DNA from: Paramecium pentaurelia
Taxonomy: Eukaryota; Ciliophora; Oligohymenophorea; Peniculida; Parameciidae
Assembly: GCA_905183005.1 (NCBI GenBank)
Contig: CAJJDO010000008.1
Span: forward strand, 312,927-376,926
Direction of reading: 5' to 3'
DNA: 64,000 bases
The notes below the pieces were generated by a model. It did no database searches. It was not told where the DNA came from and saw only the letters and a program-made list of their open reading frames with translations. Position 1 is the stretch's first letter. Every line of letters starts with the position of its first letter. Positions 25,201-37,882 of the stretch are shown piece by piece. The position numbers were made by a program, and so were the translations under genes.

Positions 25201-26297
25201 GAATGAAGGATATAAAATTCCATTTCATGTTTGTATTTATGATTTTATAAAAAATAAATATGGATTTAAACAGGTGGCTGAAAAAAAAATAAAATAAGTA
25301 ATTAATTAACTATTATGAAGATTTATGAATTTATTATTATTGAAAAAGAAAATAATACAAAAGTCTTGTTAATTTCAAAATATTGTAATTTAAAAAATGA
25401 AATTGATGAAGTTGCTCAAAAACTATTGATAGAAGCTTTTGTGTTTTTTAATAATAAAATAGAATCAAATAAAAATGAATTTTTAATAACATATGAATCA
25501 GCAAATGAATTTTTAAATGATAAATCTTAACTTTGGTTATAAGCAAATCAAATATAATAGTTATAAAATTAATTCAAAGTCTAAAATTAATAATATGGAT
25601 CTAATAAATATTGCATTAATTATGATTAATTTATTATGAAAATCTTAGATTTTTATATATTTAATAAAAAAGACTATTAAAATATATTGGAAACATTATT
25701 TAAAGCTGCAGATTTAGATGGAAATAAACTAATAGAGTATTAGGAAGTAAATAATATATGTTAAATTTAGTTTAAAACTCTTTATAGAGCAATCCACACC
25801 TAATAAATAGAAACAGAAAATTTACTTTAGATGTTTGTAAGAAATGCTGACTTTGCCGATGATTAAGGAGATAAGTATCTAACTTTGCCTAGATTTACTG
25901 AAATGGCAATTGAATTAGCTATTTTCCCAAAAGATTCAGTTATTAAATATGGTGAAGGATGTGAGAAAATAAAAGAACATTGGAAAACTGAAAAAAACAC
26001 TATAAAACTAAGGTTTTTAGAAGCTAAATAATATTCAAAAGTTAAACATACATTTGAAGAATTAGATAATTTAATAAATAATGATAAAAAAGAGATTTAA
26101 AGTATAATATTATTATAATTATTAGATGTATTATGGATGAGTTATAAACTTCTTAATGAATAATCTTTGAGAGTCTATCTTAAGTAAATATTCAACATAT
26201 TTCAAGATATTAAACCAAATAGTGTCTTTCTGAATTGCTGCCTTTGGAAATTTTATAAATTCAATAGTAATATAAATAATTAGATTCAATTGAATGA
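22259..26297 (+). CDS. large coiled-coil protein with EF-hand-like segment (paralogue A)
   Basis: Predicted about 1305 residues. Conserved blocks shared with paralogue B at 47706-51920 are: SDVSYLKS, QDPELSQT, an N-terminal helical domain (PPNRQQALDLKEWLFFMI; VECVERGELLQIIWDFYIQL), RRVYSQNTDVANNLL, GYKIPFHVCIYDF, and an EF-hand-like LFKAADLDGNKLIEYQEV. The middle (about residues 300-900) is coiled coil and Asn/Gln-rich. The ECVERGELL stretch recalls axonemal inner-arm light chains and TSNAXIP1-like proteins, so a ciliary role is possible but unproven. Introns: 22544-22572, 22944-22965, 25298-25320, 26102-26125 and 26184-26206. A 24-nt GT...AG segment after QKAQST (near 22309) stays in frame and aligns with exon in B, so it is kept. 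Confidence 0.83.
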
Positions 26298-26440
26298 AAT
26301 TCTTCATAATTTTATTTAAGATTTAAGTTTCTTTTAATCCCTATATATTAGCTTTATATTCTTACAAATGTATATAGCAGTTTATAAAATTAAGCGGGAA
26401 TTTGTAATAATATAATAATTAAAGTAATTTAATATTAAAA

Positions 26441-26925
26441 ATGGGTAACACTTAATTAACGGATCAATAGATTCTTTTATACAAGAATGAAACATAATGT
26501 AAGTATTATATTATTATATTAAAGTCACTCCAGCTTAGATAAGAAGAATACATAAGAAATTCTAATAACTTGATACTAATAACAAAGGATTTGTAAGTGC
26601 AACAGATTTCATTAAAATTATTCAACATCACAAATATAGTCCATTATTAATTTAATAATTGATAGGAAGGAAATAACAAGAAATAGATTTCATTTAATTA
26701 GTTAGATTATTAAATGCCATTTAATTTGGTGATAAAAATACATTATTGACAAGAATTATGGATTAAGATAGAGATGGACTAATTGGTACAGAAGACATTT
26801 AAAAAACAATAACAGTATTGAATCCTAGTTGTTTCAAGAATTCTTATGAATTAGCTCAATAAGTAGTTAATGACAATGAAAAATTAACCTATAATAAAAT
26901 GATTAAGTTATTGATTGATGACTGA
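26441..26925 (+). CDS. calcineurin B-like EF-hand protein
   Basis: Predicted 152-residue calcium-sensor protein related to calcineurin B and CHP. MGNTQLTDQQI gives an N-myristoylation site. TPAQIRRIHKKFQQLDTNNK begins EF-hand 1, and MDQDRDGLIGTEDI is a canonical calcium loop. The region LIGRKQQEIDFIQLVRLL corresponds to EF-hand 2, which lacks most acidic ligands. The last EF-hand (VVNDNEKLTYNKMIKLL) is degenerate. One 26-nt intron (26499-26524). It is slightly shorter than typical CnB (about 170). Partner and function (phosphatase or exchanger regulation) cannot be told from sequence. Confidence 0.85.
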
Positions 26926-27201
26926 TTATTTTATTTATTAACTATATATTACAATATTAGTATATTCATATTTTCATGAATTTTCTTTTTGTTTATCTAA
27001 GTAAAAAGATTTAAATAATATCATTATATCTCATTTTTAATTATAGAATAGTACTTAATCATAATGTAATTTTCATTTATTTAATTCTTTATTTATCATA
27101 AGTTAATTTATAATATATATATTTTTTAATCCATAATTATTAAGAATTCTTAGGAATATATAACTCTAGTTCTTTAATTGATAATTTCTAAATTAATTAT
27201 T

Positions 27202-27852
27202 ATGGGTAATAATTGTTAGTAATCAAATAAGACTGTAAATTTAAAAGAATAAGTGATTAGCATAATTATTTATCATAAATTGAAGCTTCCTAACAAACAA
27301 ATTTTGCTTTAGCCAATTTAGAATTTATCATAAAATTTAGATACTTTTGAAGAAGACTTTTATTAAAATGAATTTCTTTTAGATTTCATAAATGATGATG
27401 TTACAAATCATTGTTCTCATAAAAAATAAATAGAAAGCTTAGATAATATTGAACAAATTATAATGTAATGTCCAACATAAAGTTGTGTTTGTGAATCATA
27501 AATTGAATATTAAATTAATCTAAACCTAAGTGATGATGATCCTCTAAATAAGGCATTCATAAGATTAAAAAAAAAGAAAGAGAAAAGGCCTTAACATAGG
27601 AATAAGAAATAATTAAAAAAGCCAGTGTAGATAAAGCTTGAATTAAAAAGTATTTTAAAAAACAATAAGCCAAATCATTCATCATTAAGCAACATCTCTA
27701 ATAAAAGTGCCAAGCTTTTGGTTAAATTCAACCTTTCACCTTATAAAATTAATTAAAAAAATACAAAATCTTTATCTCCAATACTTTTAACAGATAAATC
27801 GAAAATAAAAAATGTTTAAATCAGAAGCATGTAGCACTTTCCATATTTATGA
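27202..27852 (+). CDS. unrecognised acylated, basic-tailed protein
   Basis: A 216-codon frame with no intron needed. MGNNCQQSNK suggests N-myristoylation at Gly2 and palmitoylation at Cys5. An acidic middle with a Cys cluster (HCSHKKQIESLD, QCPTQSCVCESQIE, LNLSDDDPLNKAF) precedes a Lys/Ser-rich tail (RLKKKKEKRPQHRNKKQ, SLSNISNKSAKLLVKFNLSP). No family was recognised. A 33-nt in-frame GT...AG segment near residue 17 could be an intron. The 276 bp before the gene show nothing. Confidence 0.6.
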
Positions 27853-28042
27853 TTCTATTTTTTAATTTTTAAACTTAGTTATGATATATTTAATATATAA
27901 TGAATTGTTTATCCTTAAAAATGAATATACTAAAATATATTTTGAAATTATCAAATATTTGTTGGGATGTTGTATTTATAAATATAATTTAAACAAAAAA
28001 TCAAATAAATATAATTTAAATTAATATAACAATAAAAAAATA

Positions 28043-29671
28043 ATGCATACATATGATATTACCACAGAAATATTAACTCCAAGGTTCTTGGAAGCATGTA
28101 GAAGAGAAGGATTTCATGAAAATGAATTAATAAAAAAATCAAAAGCTCAAGTTACATAGATTGTAAAATCAAAAGATGCTTCTCTTACTGATGAATTTAT
28201 ATGTGAAATTGAAAAACATTTGGAAGATAAAAGAAAAGAAAAGATTGATTTGGTTAGAGCATAAAGATAGAAAATACTATAAGAAAATGGAACAAGAAGT
28301 AAAAGCACACATAATTAATCCTAATTAAATTTTAGTTCAATAAGTTATGCAGAAAAATAATCAAAATTATTAGAAAATATTAAAAGAAGACAACAAATAG
28401 AAATTGATAAAATGATTGAGTAGGAATAACTTAAAGAATAATAAGAAAAGGATATGCAAATAAAAATGTTTAAATAGCAATAAAAAGAGTAACAGTTTTA
28501 AGAAGAATTAAAAAGGAAAAGAGAATATAATGAAATAAAAAAATAATAATTGGAAATGGAAAAGTTGAAGAAAGAGTAAAGAGAGAAATAGATATAAGAC
28601 TAAAAGATAAAAGAAAATGAACTTAAAGAATAAAAAAGAAAATAAAGAGAAATTGAAAATCTATAAAGAGCAAAATTAGAGGCAGAGTTTAAAGAGAAAG
28701 ATAGAAAATAAAAGTAAGATTCAATTTTAAGAGAATAAGAATTATTTTAATTAGAATAATAAAAATTATAGGAATCAAAATAAAAACAAATAGAAGATAA
28801 GGAAAGAAAAAGATTGTAAATAATTGAATTCAAGAATGAAGAGAGAAAGAAATTTGCAGATATGGAGAGAAAGGAATTTGAATAAAAATTAGAGAAAGTA
28901 AGAAAATATAATGAAGAAATAATGGAAAGAAAAAGACAAGATTATTTAAAAAAAGAGGCTTAAGTAGAAGCAAAAAAAAAAGATTTTGAATAATTCTTAG
29001 ATTATGTGAAATAGTAAAAGTAAAAATAAAATGTGGATAAGTAATAGCAAATAAATAAGATTATGGTAAAAAATAGTATAATTTTAAGTAAATAAATTTC
29101 ACTAAAGAAGAAGAGAAGAGAAAAAAATATGAGATTAAGTAATAAGAATACTTTAAAAAAAAGGAATTGATGGATGAGTTTTAAAGATAATAAATGGAAG
29201 AAAAGATCAAAAAATATGAGGAGAAGGAAAAAAAAATAAAACTAATATTATTTAATAATGAATTTATGTAAGAATAATAGAGAAATGAGTTATAATAAAA
29301 ATTGAATAGAACTTAAGAGAAGTTGGGCAATTTGAATAGTAAAAAAGATTTTGAAAATAAGTACAGGTAGAAGTATATAGAATAAGACTAGAACTACTTA
29401 ATAAATAATAAAAGAAATAGATACTGAAGATAATCTCAGAAGAATGGAATAATTGAATGGATATAAAAGAGGGAAATTAGAATAGAAAATGACAAAGGAT
29501 GAAGAGAAATGTTAATAGATGAGAAAGGATAGAGAATAGATTAGTAAATAGGCAGATTAAATAAGAAAGGAAGCTGAAGAAAAAAGAAAATTGTTTATGT
29601 TGGATTATGAAAAAAGAAAGAGAATGTAATCTGATGGATTTAGAAAGATGAATTCATCAATGGGATAATGA
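28043..29671 (+). CDS. coiled-coil protein (trichohyalin-like composition)
   Basis: Predicted 526 residues. After a short globular N-terminus (MHTYDITTEILTPRFLEACR, then IEKHLEDKRKEKIDLVRAQR), nearly everything is Glu/Lys/Gln/Arg-rich coiled coil. The C-terminal part (EDNLRRMEQLNGYKRGKLEQ, EKRKLFMLDYEKRKRMQSDG) is less repetitive. Introns 29066-29088 (23 nt) and 29367-29391 (25 nt) keep the frame. The composition is common among ciliate basal-body and ciliary proteins, but no specific homologue was recognised. Confidence 0.78.
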
Positions 29672-29682
29672 TTAGATTTTAT

Positions 29683-30322
29683 TCAACAACACTTTTATGG
29701 TTATGTATTATCTACTTAATCTTGAGGAAAATTTCTTAGTCTTTGGGATTAATCATTATTTTGTATTCTTTTAGAGAGAATTTATTAAACTAATTCTGAA
29801 TACATTTCTTTGACTTAAGATCCTGTTTTAGCTGAACATTCAAAATATCTAACTGAGTACTTATTCTAGAATATATTAATACAAGTTATGCTAATTATTG
29901 ACCTTCAGATGTAGTGACATTTCTATTCTCAAGATCACATTTATTGGCAACCAGAATTATAGATATTAATTGATTATCTACTTAATCCTTGAGATAGTCC
30001 ATCCATGTTTGTACTTAATTAAATGAATCTCGATCAACGACACTATAGACCATAGGAACTCCTTAAGCATTTCTATAATAAATAGGAGCTATGTATCTGA
30101 ATCTCTCTTAGCCTAGAAATGAAAAGCTATATGAAGACCTGCAGTATCCCATACTTAAACAGTAAGTTATGATTCACCATTAGTAATTATTTTTTATTTG
30201 TATTCAACTCCAAGAGTAGCTTGAATGGTATCATAAAATTTATCATCAATATAACGATTTAAGAGAGAGGATTTTCCAACACTTCTTTCACCAAGCATGA
30301 GAATTTTAACTTTATCTTACAT
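29683..30322 (-). CDS. Rab-family small GTPase
   Basis: Predicted 196-residue membrane-traffic GTPase. All G-box motifs are present: G1 GERSVGKSS, G3 WDTAGQERFRYIAP, G4 NKCDLE and G5 ECSAKTG. The C-terminus QPQKCC is a double-cysteine geranylgeranylation signal typical of Rabs. Switch I region reads ATLGVEYKQK. Introns are 30113-30138 (26 nt, inside the G3 codon for Gly) and 29860-29882 (23 nt). It lies 11 bp from the stop of the coiled-coil gene. The Rab subclass (Rab5/21/22-like RFRYIAPIYYRNA is suggestive) is not assigned. Confidence 0.93.
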
Positions 30323-30465
30323 TTATAAATTATATTGATTCTAAACCATTATGATAAAAGAGAAATATTTCTAATAAATAAAGGTTTAGAATAGAGAATA
30401 TTACTGAATTTAAAGAATTATAAATTGTAGAGATGGAACAAACAAATATATAATAATAAATATTA

Positions 30466-33400
30466 ATGATAACTCTTTTTTTATTACTTGTACTCACACG
30501 AACTTAACCATGTTCAGCTCCATAGTCATTTATTACCAGCACTATAATTGGAGTCTGCTCACCAGACAATTCTGTTGATACCTATTCTTATCCTTTAACC
30601 ATATCAAATGGTAATGAATTTACTGTCAGGTATGTATGAAATACCATCATAGTGGCTGGTTCCAATTAGATAATAAAGGGACTGATAAATAAGGATTATT
30701 AAGTGTTTAATAGAATGGAATGAGAATAGGATTAGTAGTACATGATGAAATTATTGACTTCCTGTATGAATCTTCAACTGTGTCTAAACCTTTCGTTTAT
30801 ACAGTTAAAAGATGGTTTCTAGCAGCAACCACACTTAGTTATAGCACTGGCTATGTTAATTTTTATGTATGGTTACCAATGAACGACTTAAGAATAACTC
30901 AAGCTCCAACAATGGTGGGGGTTAATTTTAATACACCAATAACCAGTGATGCTAAATTGAATATAATGTATTTCAATACATATTCAATTTATTGTGGGGT
31001 ATATTGATCTTAAAATTAGCGAGCCAATAATGTACTATTTTATGATGGTTATTATGAAAATGATAATAATTACAATTGGTTGAATTTAGCATTCCTAGGA
31101 AATTCCATTGAGAATATATATCACTATAATTTTGAAGATTAAATTGGTCAAAAAGTAAAAGGATCCTAAAATAATGGTTATTTAGGATTAACCAGAGGAG
31201 TTGATTCTAATGACCCAACACCTGGATAATATATTTAATTGTCTTCATTTCAATATGTCACTCTTCCCAGTGCATTACTTGAAAGCACACATTAATCTAT
31301 TAGTTTCTGGTATTGGTCTAATATAGTTGTTAATGCCGATGCCTTTGTGGAACCAGTTGGTGATACAACTAAAGAAGCTATAATATTAAGAAGAGTCTAT
31401 GGTGGTTCTCAAGATTAATTTCAGATTTTGTCTACCGAAACTGCTCCTTATACTATTAAATTGAATTATGGAACAGTCAAATCTCCAATATCAATAACTC
31501 CTACTGTTGTTGGTTCCACTTGGACATATATTTCTATTGCTTCTGCATATGTTGATGCTAATCTTGGAGTTAGTAAAATCTACTTTAGTGCTTATATTAA
31601 TGGAGCAATTTAGACACACACTTAGACTACACTTGCCATTAAATATGATGAGAGTATTAATGATGCTATTTTTGTTGGAGATCTCAAAAATTCTTTTACT
31701 TCTGGAACTATGAGATTAGCTCATTTAGATATAAGATCTGCTTATGTAAATTATTATAGTGCTGGATCTGTTAAATGTAAGAGTAATTGTTTACATTCTA
31801 TTAATTCGTATACTCAATAATAATGTTATAAATGTACTAATTTTTTATAAGATGGTTCATGTGTTGCAAGTTGTGCTGCTGGTCCTACTGGATATTAATC
31901 AGTAATTTTGCCATTGTGTAGATCTTGTATATATCAATGCAATGAATGTTCAAGTGCTGCTACTTGTACAAGTTGTAATAATGGATACTATTTATAAACT
32001 ACAAATTGTGTATTAGCATCAAATTGTAATGTTGGATATTTGGCTGATCCTGTATCAAAAACATGTACATAATGTGGTGATGGTGTTTTATAAGGAGCTG
32101 AATAATGTGATGATGGTAATTTTATAAATGATGATGGATGCACAAATTGCAATATAGATAGTGACTATTCTTGTAGTGGAACACCAAGCAATTGTAAATT
32201 AAAATGTGGTAATTCAGTTTTGGATGCTGGTGAATAATGTGATATTGGTTAATTATATATTAATGGTTGCATTAATTGTTAATTAGAAGATGGTTATTAT
32301 TGCACTGGCACTACATGTAAATTACTTTGTGGAGATGGTAAGAGAGTAAATGAAGATTGTGATGATAATAATTCTGTAAGTAATGATGGATGTTCATAAT
32401 GCAAAGTGGATTTTGGATATATTTGTAATGGAGGATCAACAACAAATAAAGATACATGTTCAAAATAGTGTCCTAATGGATAATTAGATTAGACTGAATA
32501 ATGTGATGATAATAATACAAATAATAATGATGGATGTGGATATTGTAGAATTTAACTTGGATATTAGTGTACAAATAATGTATGTATAAATTTATGTGGA
32601 AATGGATTGATTGATGATTTAGAATAATGTGATGATAATAATTCCTTATTAGGTGATGGCTGTTCTTATTGTTTAATTGATTATGGATATAAATGTGATG
32701 AAACATTGACTTAATGTGATTCTATAACAGTTACATGTGGAGATTCCTATAAGAGTTCAAGTGAGCAATGTGAAGATGGGAATCTTGATATTGGTGATGG
32801 TTGTTCTGAAATATGTTAAATTGAGACAGGCTATTATTGTATATAAGGATTGTATAGATACTCTTTAAGTATATGCCAACCTATATGTGGAGATGGGATT
32901 AAAAAAGATAGTGAAGAATGTGATGATGGAAATCTAATAGATGGAGATGGATGTAGTAGAATATGTAAAATAGAAACAAATTGTGGTAATGCAATTAGAG
33001 AATCAAATGAATTTTGTGATGATGGAAATGAAATTGATATGGATGGATGTACTTATTGTATTCCTGATCCTGGTTACAGTTGTAATTTAATTGAAGGAGG
33101 TACTGTTGATAAATGTAATAAATGTCCAAATAATTGTGATTCATGTACTTCTGATGGTCAACAATGTTTATATTGTTTTAATGGATATTCTTTATATAAT
33201 TATGAATGTTATTCATAATGTCCTTAAGGCTTTTATTAAAATGATATTTGTTTAGCATGTCCAGATAATTGTTTAGAATGTTATGCTAATGTATGTACTT
33301 AATGTAGTATGAGTACTTATTTATTTAAAGAATAATGTATTTTATAATGTACAGATGGTTATTTTGAATAATAAAATGGTGTTTTGGGTAATAGTTGTAT

Positions 33401-35579
33401 TAAATGTTATGCTCCATGTAATATTTGTCAAAATGAAGTTATATGTGATGAATGTGATGATGGATATAGAATTGAAGATGATTAATGTGTTCCTTGTAAT
33501 TTTGATAAAAATTGTATTAGATGTGATGTTGATGATTGTCTTGAATGTTAAGTTGGTTATTAACCTGATGGTTAAGATTGTGTTAAAATTGAACCTGATT
33601 GTGGAGATGGTTTACATGCACTTTCAGAATAATGTGATGATGCTGATACTTCAGGTGGATGTGTTAATTGTAAGATTAAAAGTGGATACAATTGTATTCT
33701 CGAATAAAATGAAGGTCCTGATATTTGTTATGAATTAAAACCTGTATAAGTATTAGCCTTCATTGATGAAATACACTTTGATAAACTCTATTTAGAATTC
33801 AATCGACCATTATCATAAATCTATAATTACACTGAATTACTATTAATTAATATCCCTGATTTGCCTGATTATTAATATGAAATCAAATAATTAGACATGT
33901 TTATCATTGAAATAACTTTTACATATTATGAAACTGTCTAAAATATCTTTGCTTCTCTAAATTTTACATAACCAAATAATATTGAAGATAAATTTGGTTG
34001 GTCACTTGTTGGATTAGCTAATGATTCAGATAGTAAAATAGCCAAATTTGGATTGATCAAAACTAAACTCAATTATTATATCTATTATACTGATGATGAA
34101 ATCTATTTTAGTGACACATTAAGTTATATTACTTTATCATTTCTTATTTTAAGTTTGATATCAGCATTTATCTATTCATATAAAATTGGAAGTGGATAAG
34201 TATGGCAAATTATACAATCATTATAACTGATTTCTTTATTGAGATTAATAAAATTAAGATATTCTTTACATATTGATAAAGTATTAGATGTGCTGAATTA
34301 TTGCAATTTCTCATTCATACCTAATTTATTTATTTTAATGTTTGATGTGCCAAAATAAAATACAATTAAATTTTAAATTGAAGACTATCCTTCACAATTT
34401 TTATTGAATGCTGGTGGAAGATATATAAGTTTTGTTGTTTATGCTTTAATTCTTTGGGTAATAATAAAAATATTGATTAAATTAATTCATTGGGAACCTA
34501 TTCTAAATAGATTAGAAGATATTGATGAATATATGAAATTCTAAGCATTTATTAGAATGTTTGAAATGATGTTCCTTGATTTAATGGTATCTTCAATTTA
34601 GACATTTTAAACTTACTATACAATTTTTGACATCATTAATATAGTAATTGCTGCAATATTCATAATTTTATTTATAATTACTTTTGTTTTAGCATACAAA
34701 TTTATACTTAGACATAATGATGCTTATACATTTGAATGGTTACATATTTATCTTAGTTGTTTATATGATGGATATGAAATTAGAACAAGGCTTGGAAGAT
34801 TATTTATATATGTTCCATATATTAGAAAATTAATATATGCTTTCCTATTCCTATTACCTTCTGAATTTATATAGATTATCACTTTGAGTATCCTTAGAAT
34901 TATCATTTATTTTCCACTTTACAAATATAATCCTTTTGTTTCCAGAATTATATTATATAGATAAACTTTATAAGCCATATTTGATACTGTATGTTTTATT
35001 AGTGGTTTATTGTATTTAAATATTGATGATACTAAATAGATTAAGGTATCTAATGGATGGTATATGTTAATGGCAATTCTTATTACAATTATTAATTATA
35101 CACTTTGGAATATTGTGTTAATATTTGTTAAGGTCAAGTCACCTAATTATTTATTAGATGATTTTGAAATTGAAGAAGAACCAAAATTTAAAAATAATTA
35201 AATAGTTCCTATGGATTATATACCTCCTGAAGATGGTTAAAATAATCCTTAAATAGTACCTGAAGGTTATGAAAAACCTCCAGATGTTGGAATTGCATAA
35301 ATAGTTCCTGAAAAATAACCAAAAGAATAAGATATCATAAGTGTTTCAAGTAATAATGGTCAAGAAAGAAATAATAATAAATAGGATCCAATTGAAGAGA
35401 AAAAGAGATTGGATGAAGAAAAAAAGAGATTAGATGAAGAAAAAAAGAGATTAGAAGAAGAATAAAGATTGAAAGAGAAAGAAGAGAGAAAAAAAACATA
35501 TTTGGAAAGGAAAACTACATAAAAATTAAAATAATAAGAAGAAGAAAAGGACGATTTAGTTGATGATTTTTTTGGTTGA
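30466..35579 (+). CDS. giant cysteine-rich surface/membrane protein (ConA-like, DUF4215 repeats, multi-TM)
   Basis: Predicted 1689 residues. The second in-frame ATG is chosen because MITLFLLLVLTRTQPCSA is a signal peptide; an ATG at 30433 would add 11 residues. Two laminin-G/concanavalin-A-like jelly rolls (from FTVSGWFQLDN, and ISFWYWSN) occupy about residues 40-410. Furin-like Cys repeats come next. Then about nine units of the CGDG...EQCDDGN...DGC type (DUF4215) follow at about 520-1080. About seven hydrophobic segments lie between 1200 and 1545 (for example FLILSLISAFIYSY). The cytosolic tail is Pro/Gln-rich and ends in a Lys/Glu coil. Introns 30630-30652 and 30999-31019. Probably a cell-surface protein; ligand unknown. 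Confidence 0.88.
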
Positions 35580-35586
35580 AATTAAA

Positions 35587-36344
35587 TCATAGATTAAATT
35601 ATTCATAGTCTTTTTCATTAACAAATTCTATTTGTAATTAATGTATATCTGATTCTTTTTTACATTCTAATCTAACTATATTATTCTCTTTTTTTGTTTT
35701 CTATTTCTCAACTAATCCTTCAAATATATCAGGTCTATATTAATTACAATAATTATACTCAATTTTTATTTTATGATTATCTCCTACTTTTTCTATTGTT
35801 AATGTGATTTCTTTATTTTAATGTTCTTGATCATCTATTTTTATTTTTTTTAATTTATTCTATATGTCTTAATCTTAAATTTACTTCTAAAATCCCTATT
35901 TTTTTATTAGTCTCCTAATTTGGAGATGAAATTGATTTATCACTCTTTCGAATTGATTTAAATTCAATTATTGGACTCACCAATCCCATATTATTGTTTT
36001 ATTACTTAGGTAATTATAAACTATTTAATGGCTGAGTATTGAAAAATAATTTTTCTTGTTGACAATTAAATATATTCGTTGGTTAGAACTTTTTAGGAGG
36101 TGTTGACAGTTTTTAATCAGATCCTGCTTATTCAAATGATGGTGGTGGTGCAGTTATTACTATTTTTGTATTTTAGTTATTCTCTTTTTATTTTGGTCCT
36201 TTGATCTTCAAAATTCTATTTTATTCACTTTTAATACTTTCTTTCCTGAATTTCTTCTGCAGTATTAATAACTCCAACAACAGGTAATACTTCCTCATCA
36301 TCTCCTTCCTTTCCTATATCAAATTATGGCTTTCTTTTAGACAT
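35587..36344 (-). CDS. unrecognised protein, possible nuclear-pore Nup50-like N-terminus
   Basis: Predicted 236 residues with introns 36216-36237 (22 nt) and 35860-35884 (25 nt). The N-terminus MSKRKPQFDIGKEGDDEE, then TAEEIQERKILKIKG, loosely resembles the importin-alpha-binding start of Nup50. A Pro/Ser-rich linker (APPPSFEQAGSDQKLSTPPK) and a C-terminal beta-rich region (ITLTIEKVGDNHKIKIEY; NIVRLECKKESDIHQLQIEF) follow. The latter could be a small adaptor fold. The Nup50 idea is weak. The stop lies only 7 bp from that of the Cys-rich protein, the tightest convergent pair in the window. Confidence 0.7.
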
Positions 36345-36862
36345 TAATTTAATTATTTTATATTCCCGCTAACCTTTAAAGTTTTAAAGATGAAGAAACT
36401 ATTTAATACAATTTCTAACAGATTATTTATAACACAATAAATTCTTATACATCTTTAAAAACAAAACAATATAATTTATTAGATCTTTTCAAACTCTAAT
36501 TTTAGATTAATATCTAAAAATCATTTTATCTAAAAGCTAATTATTAGATCAATAAAATAGATCTTATTTAATAATTTAAGTTAAAAATAAAAGTATGTTA
36601 TATAAATTTATTTAATTAGTTGTTATAGTCAAATTTTCATAAACTAATAAGAATAGAAATTAGAAAAAGCATTAATCATAATTTTTTTTATTAAAGAAAC
36701 ATTAAATAAATTATAATATATATTCAAAAAGAATCTGATAATTTGAATTAAGTACTAAAACAGAAGAGTAAATATTTTCAACTTGTAAATTTAAAGAAAC
36801 TTTAGCTTTTCAACTATTTGTCAAATTTATTTTATTTTCCTTTAAAAAAACTAGTTTTATTA
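36345..36862. other. divergent intergenic region
   Basis: 518 bp between two divergently transcribed genes, presumably with both promoters. Very AT-rich; no coding signal or RNA gene recognised. Confidence 0.45.
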
Positions 36863-37424
36863 ATGGAATAAAAACCGAAGCTTACATTTGGAGAAATAAA
36901 TTACAAGAATATAGAGATATTCAAAATAATTACATAAAAGACATTACCTGTAACTTACAGCGATAAGTTTTATCATAGGATTCTCACTTACTAAGACTTT
37001 TCTGCTTTAGGTAAATATTAGCCTCATTACAGGATATTACAATGATATTGCAGTGGGAGCTATTACAGCAAGAATAGAAGACCAGGATAATATTAAAATA
37101 GCATATATAATGACATTTGGTGTCCTTGATGCATATCGTCGTCTGGGATTCGGTTCACAGCTATTAAATGAACTCATCAATCGAATTAAGTCTTATAAAG
37201 AAGTTAAAAGAATTTATTTACATATGTGGTCGAATAATGATGTCGGTTTCTAATTTTACTCAAGTTAAGGATTTGAAAAGACTAAATTCATGAAAAATTA
37301 TTATACAGATATTGAGCCTCCTCATTGTTATATCCTAACTAAAAGGTTATATCCAGATGAGGATCCTCCTATTTAATATACAGAGGAAGATGCAGAAACA
37401 GAAAAAACTCAAAGGGAAGAATGA
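36863..37424 (+). CDS. NAA50: N-alpha-acetyltransferase 50 (GNAT family)
   Basis: Predicted 179-residue acetyltransferase of the NatE type, acetylating protein N-termini starting with Met. The family signature LPVTYSDKFYHRIL occurs early. Then come DIAVGAITARIED, IAYIMTFGVLDAYRRLGFGS (the acetyl-CoA loop R-R-x-G-x-G), IYLHMWSNNDVGFQFYSSQG and NYYTDIEPPHCYILTKRL. One 22-nt intron at 37011-37032 splits the Gly codon before YYNDIAVG. An acidic tail (EEDAETEKTQREE) is typical of ciliate versions only by length. Normally partners the NatA complex. Confidence 0.92.
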
Positions 37425-37882
37425 AAATATTATGAGTTATGTTTTATTTTATAATTGATATATTAACATCTATAGAGTAGTCATACATTGAATTATAAAA
37501 CATACATAATTTAACATTCAGTTATTGACTAAATTCTAAAAGCAAAAAGGAATAAAACATAATTATAAATGTATAGTAAACTTTCAAATTAAATTCTCAT
37601 TCAATTTTGATTATTATTAACAAAAATCTTTAAATTATTTTATTATAAAATAATGGTCAATCTTTACAATTCTATTTTTTATCTTACTTTTTTCTTAATA
37701 TTTAATTCCATTGTTGATGATTACATAATAATTAATAAAGTATTACATTTACATATATAATATAACCATAGGATTTTTTATATAGTAGTAATAATCGTAA
37801 TAGAAATGAAATATTTTAGAATTTTTAGTTATTAAATGATTATGAAAATAAAACAATTCCATAAAATAAATTAATAAGATCA
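37425..37882. other. intergenic, nothing recognised
   Basis: 458 bp between convergent genes. No protein-like frame, repeat or RNA gene was recognised; longer than the usual convergent gap here. Confidence 0.45.

Noticed and set aside
25315..25530. Separate 71-residue gene
   Set aside because: It is an internal exon stretch of paralogue A, shown by the aligned region of paralogue B; its ATG lies partly inside a 23-nt intron.
32473..32706. Minus-strand standard-code ORF rich in His/Tyr/Asn
   Set aside because: It lies antisense within the Cys-rich repeats of the giant surface protein; its composition is the mirror of repeated GATGAT/TGT codons.
33355..33738. Plus-strand 127-residue Val/Met-rich ORF
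   Set aside because: Out-of-frame reading of the cysteine-rich repeat region; the correct frame shows regular CDDGN/DGC motifs.
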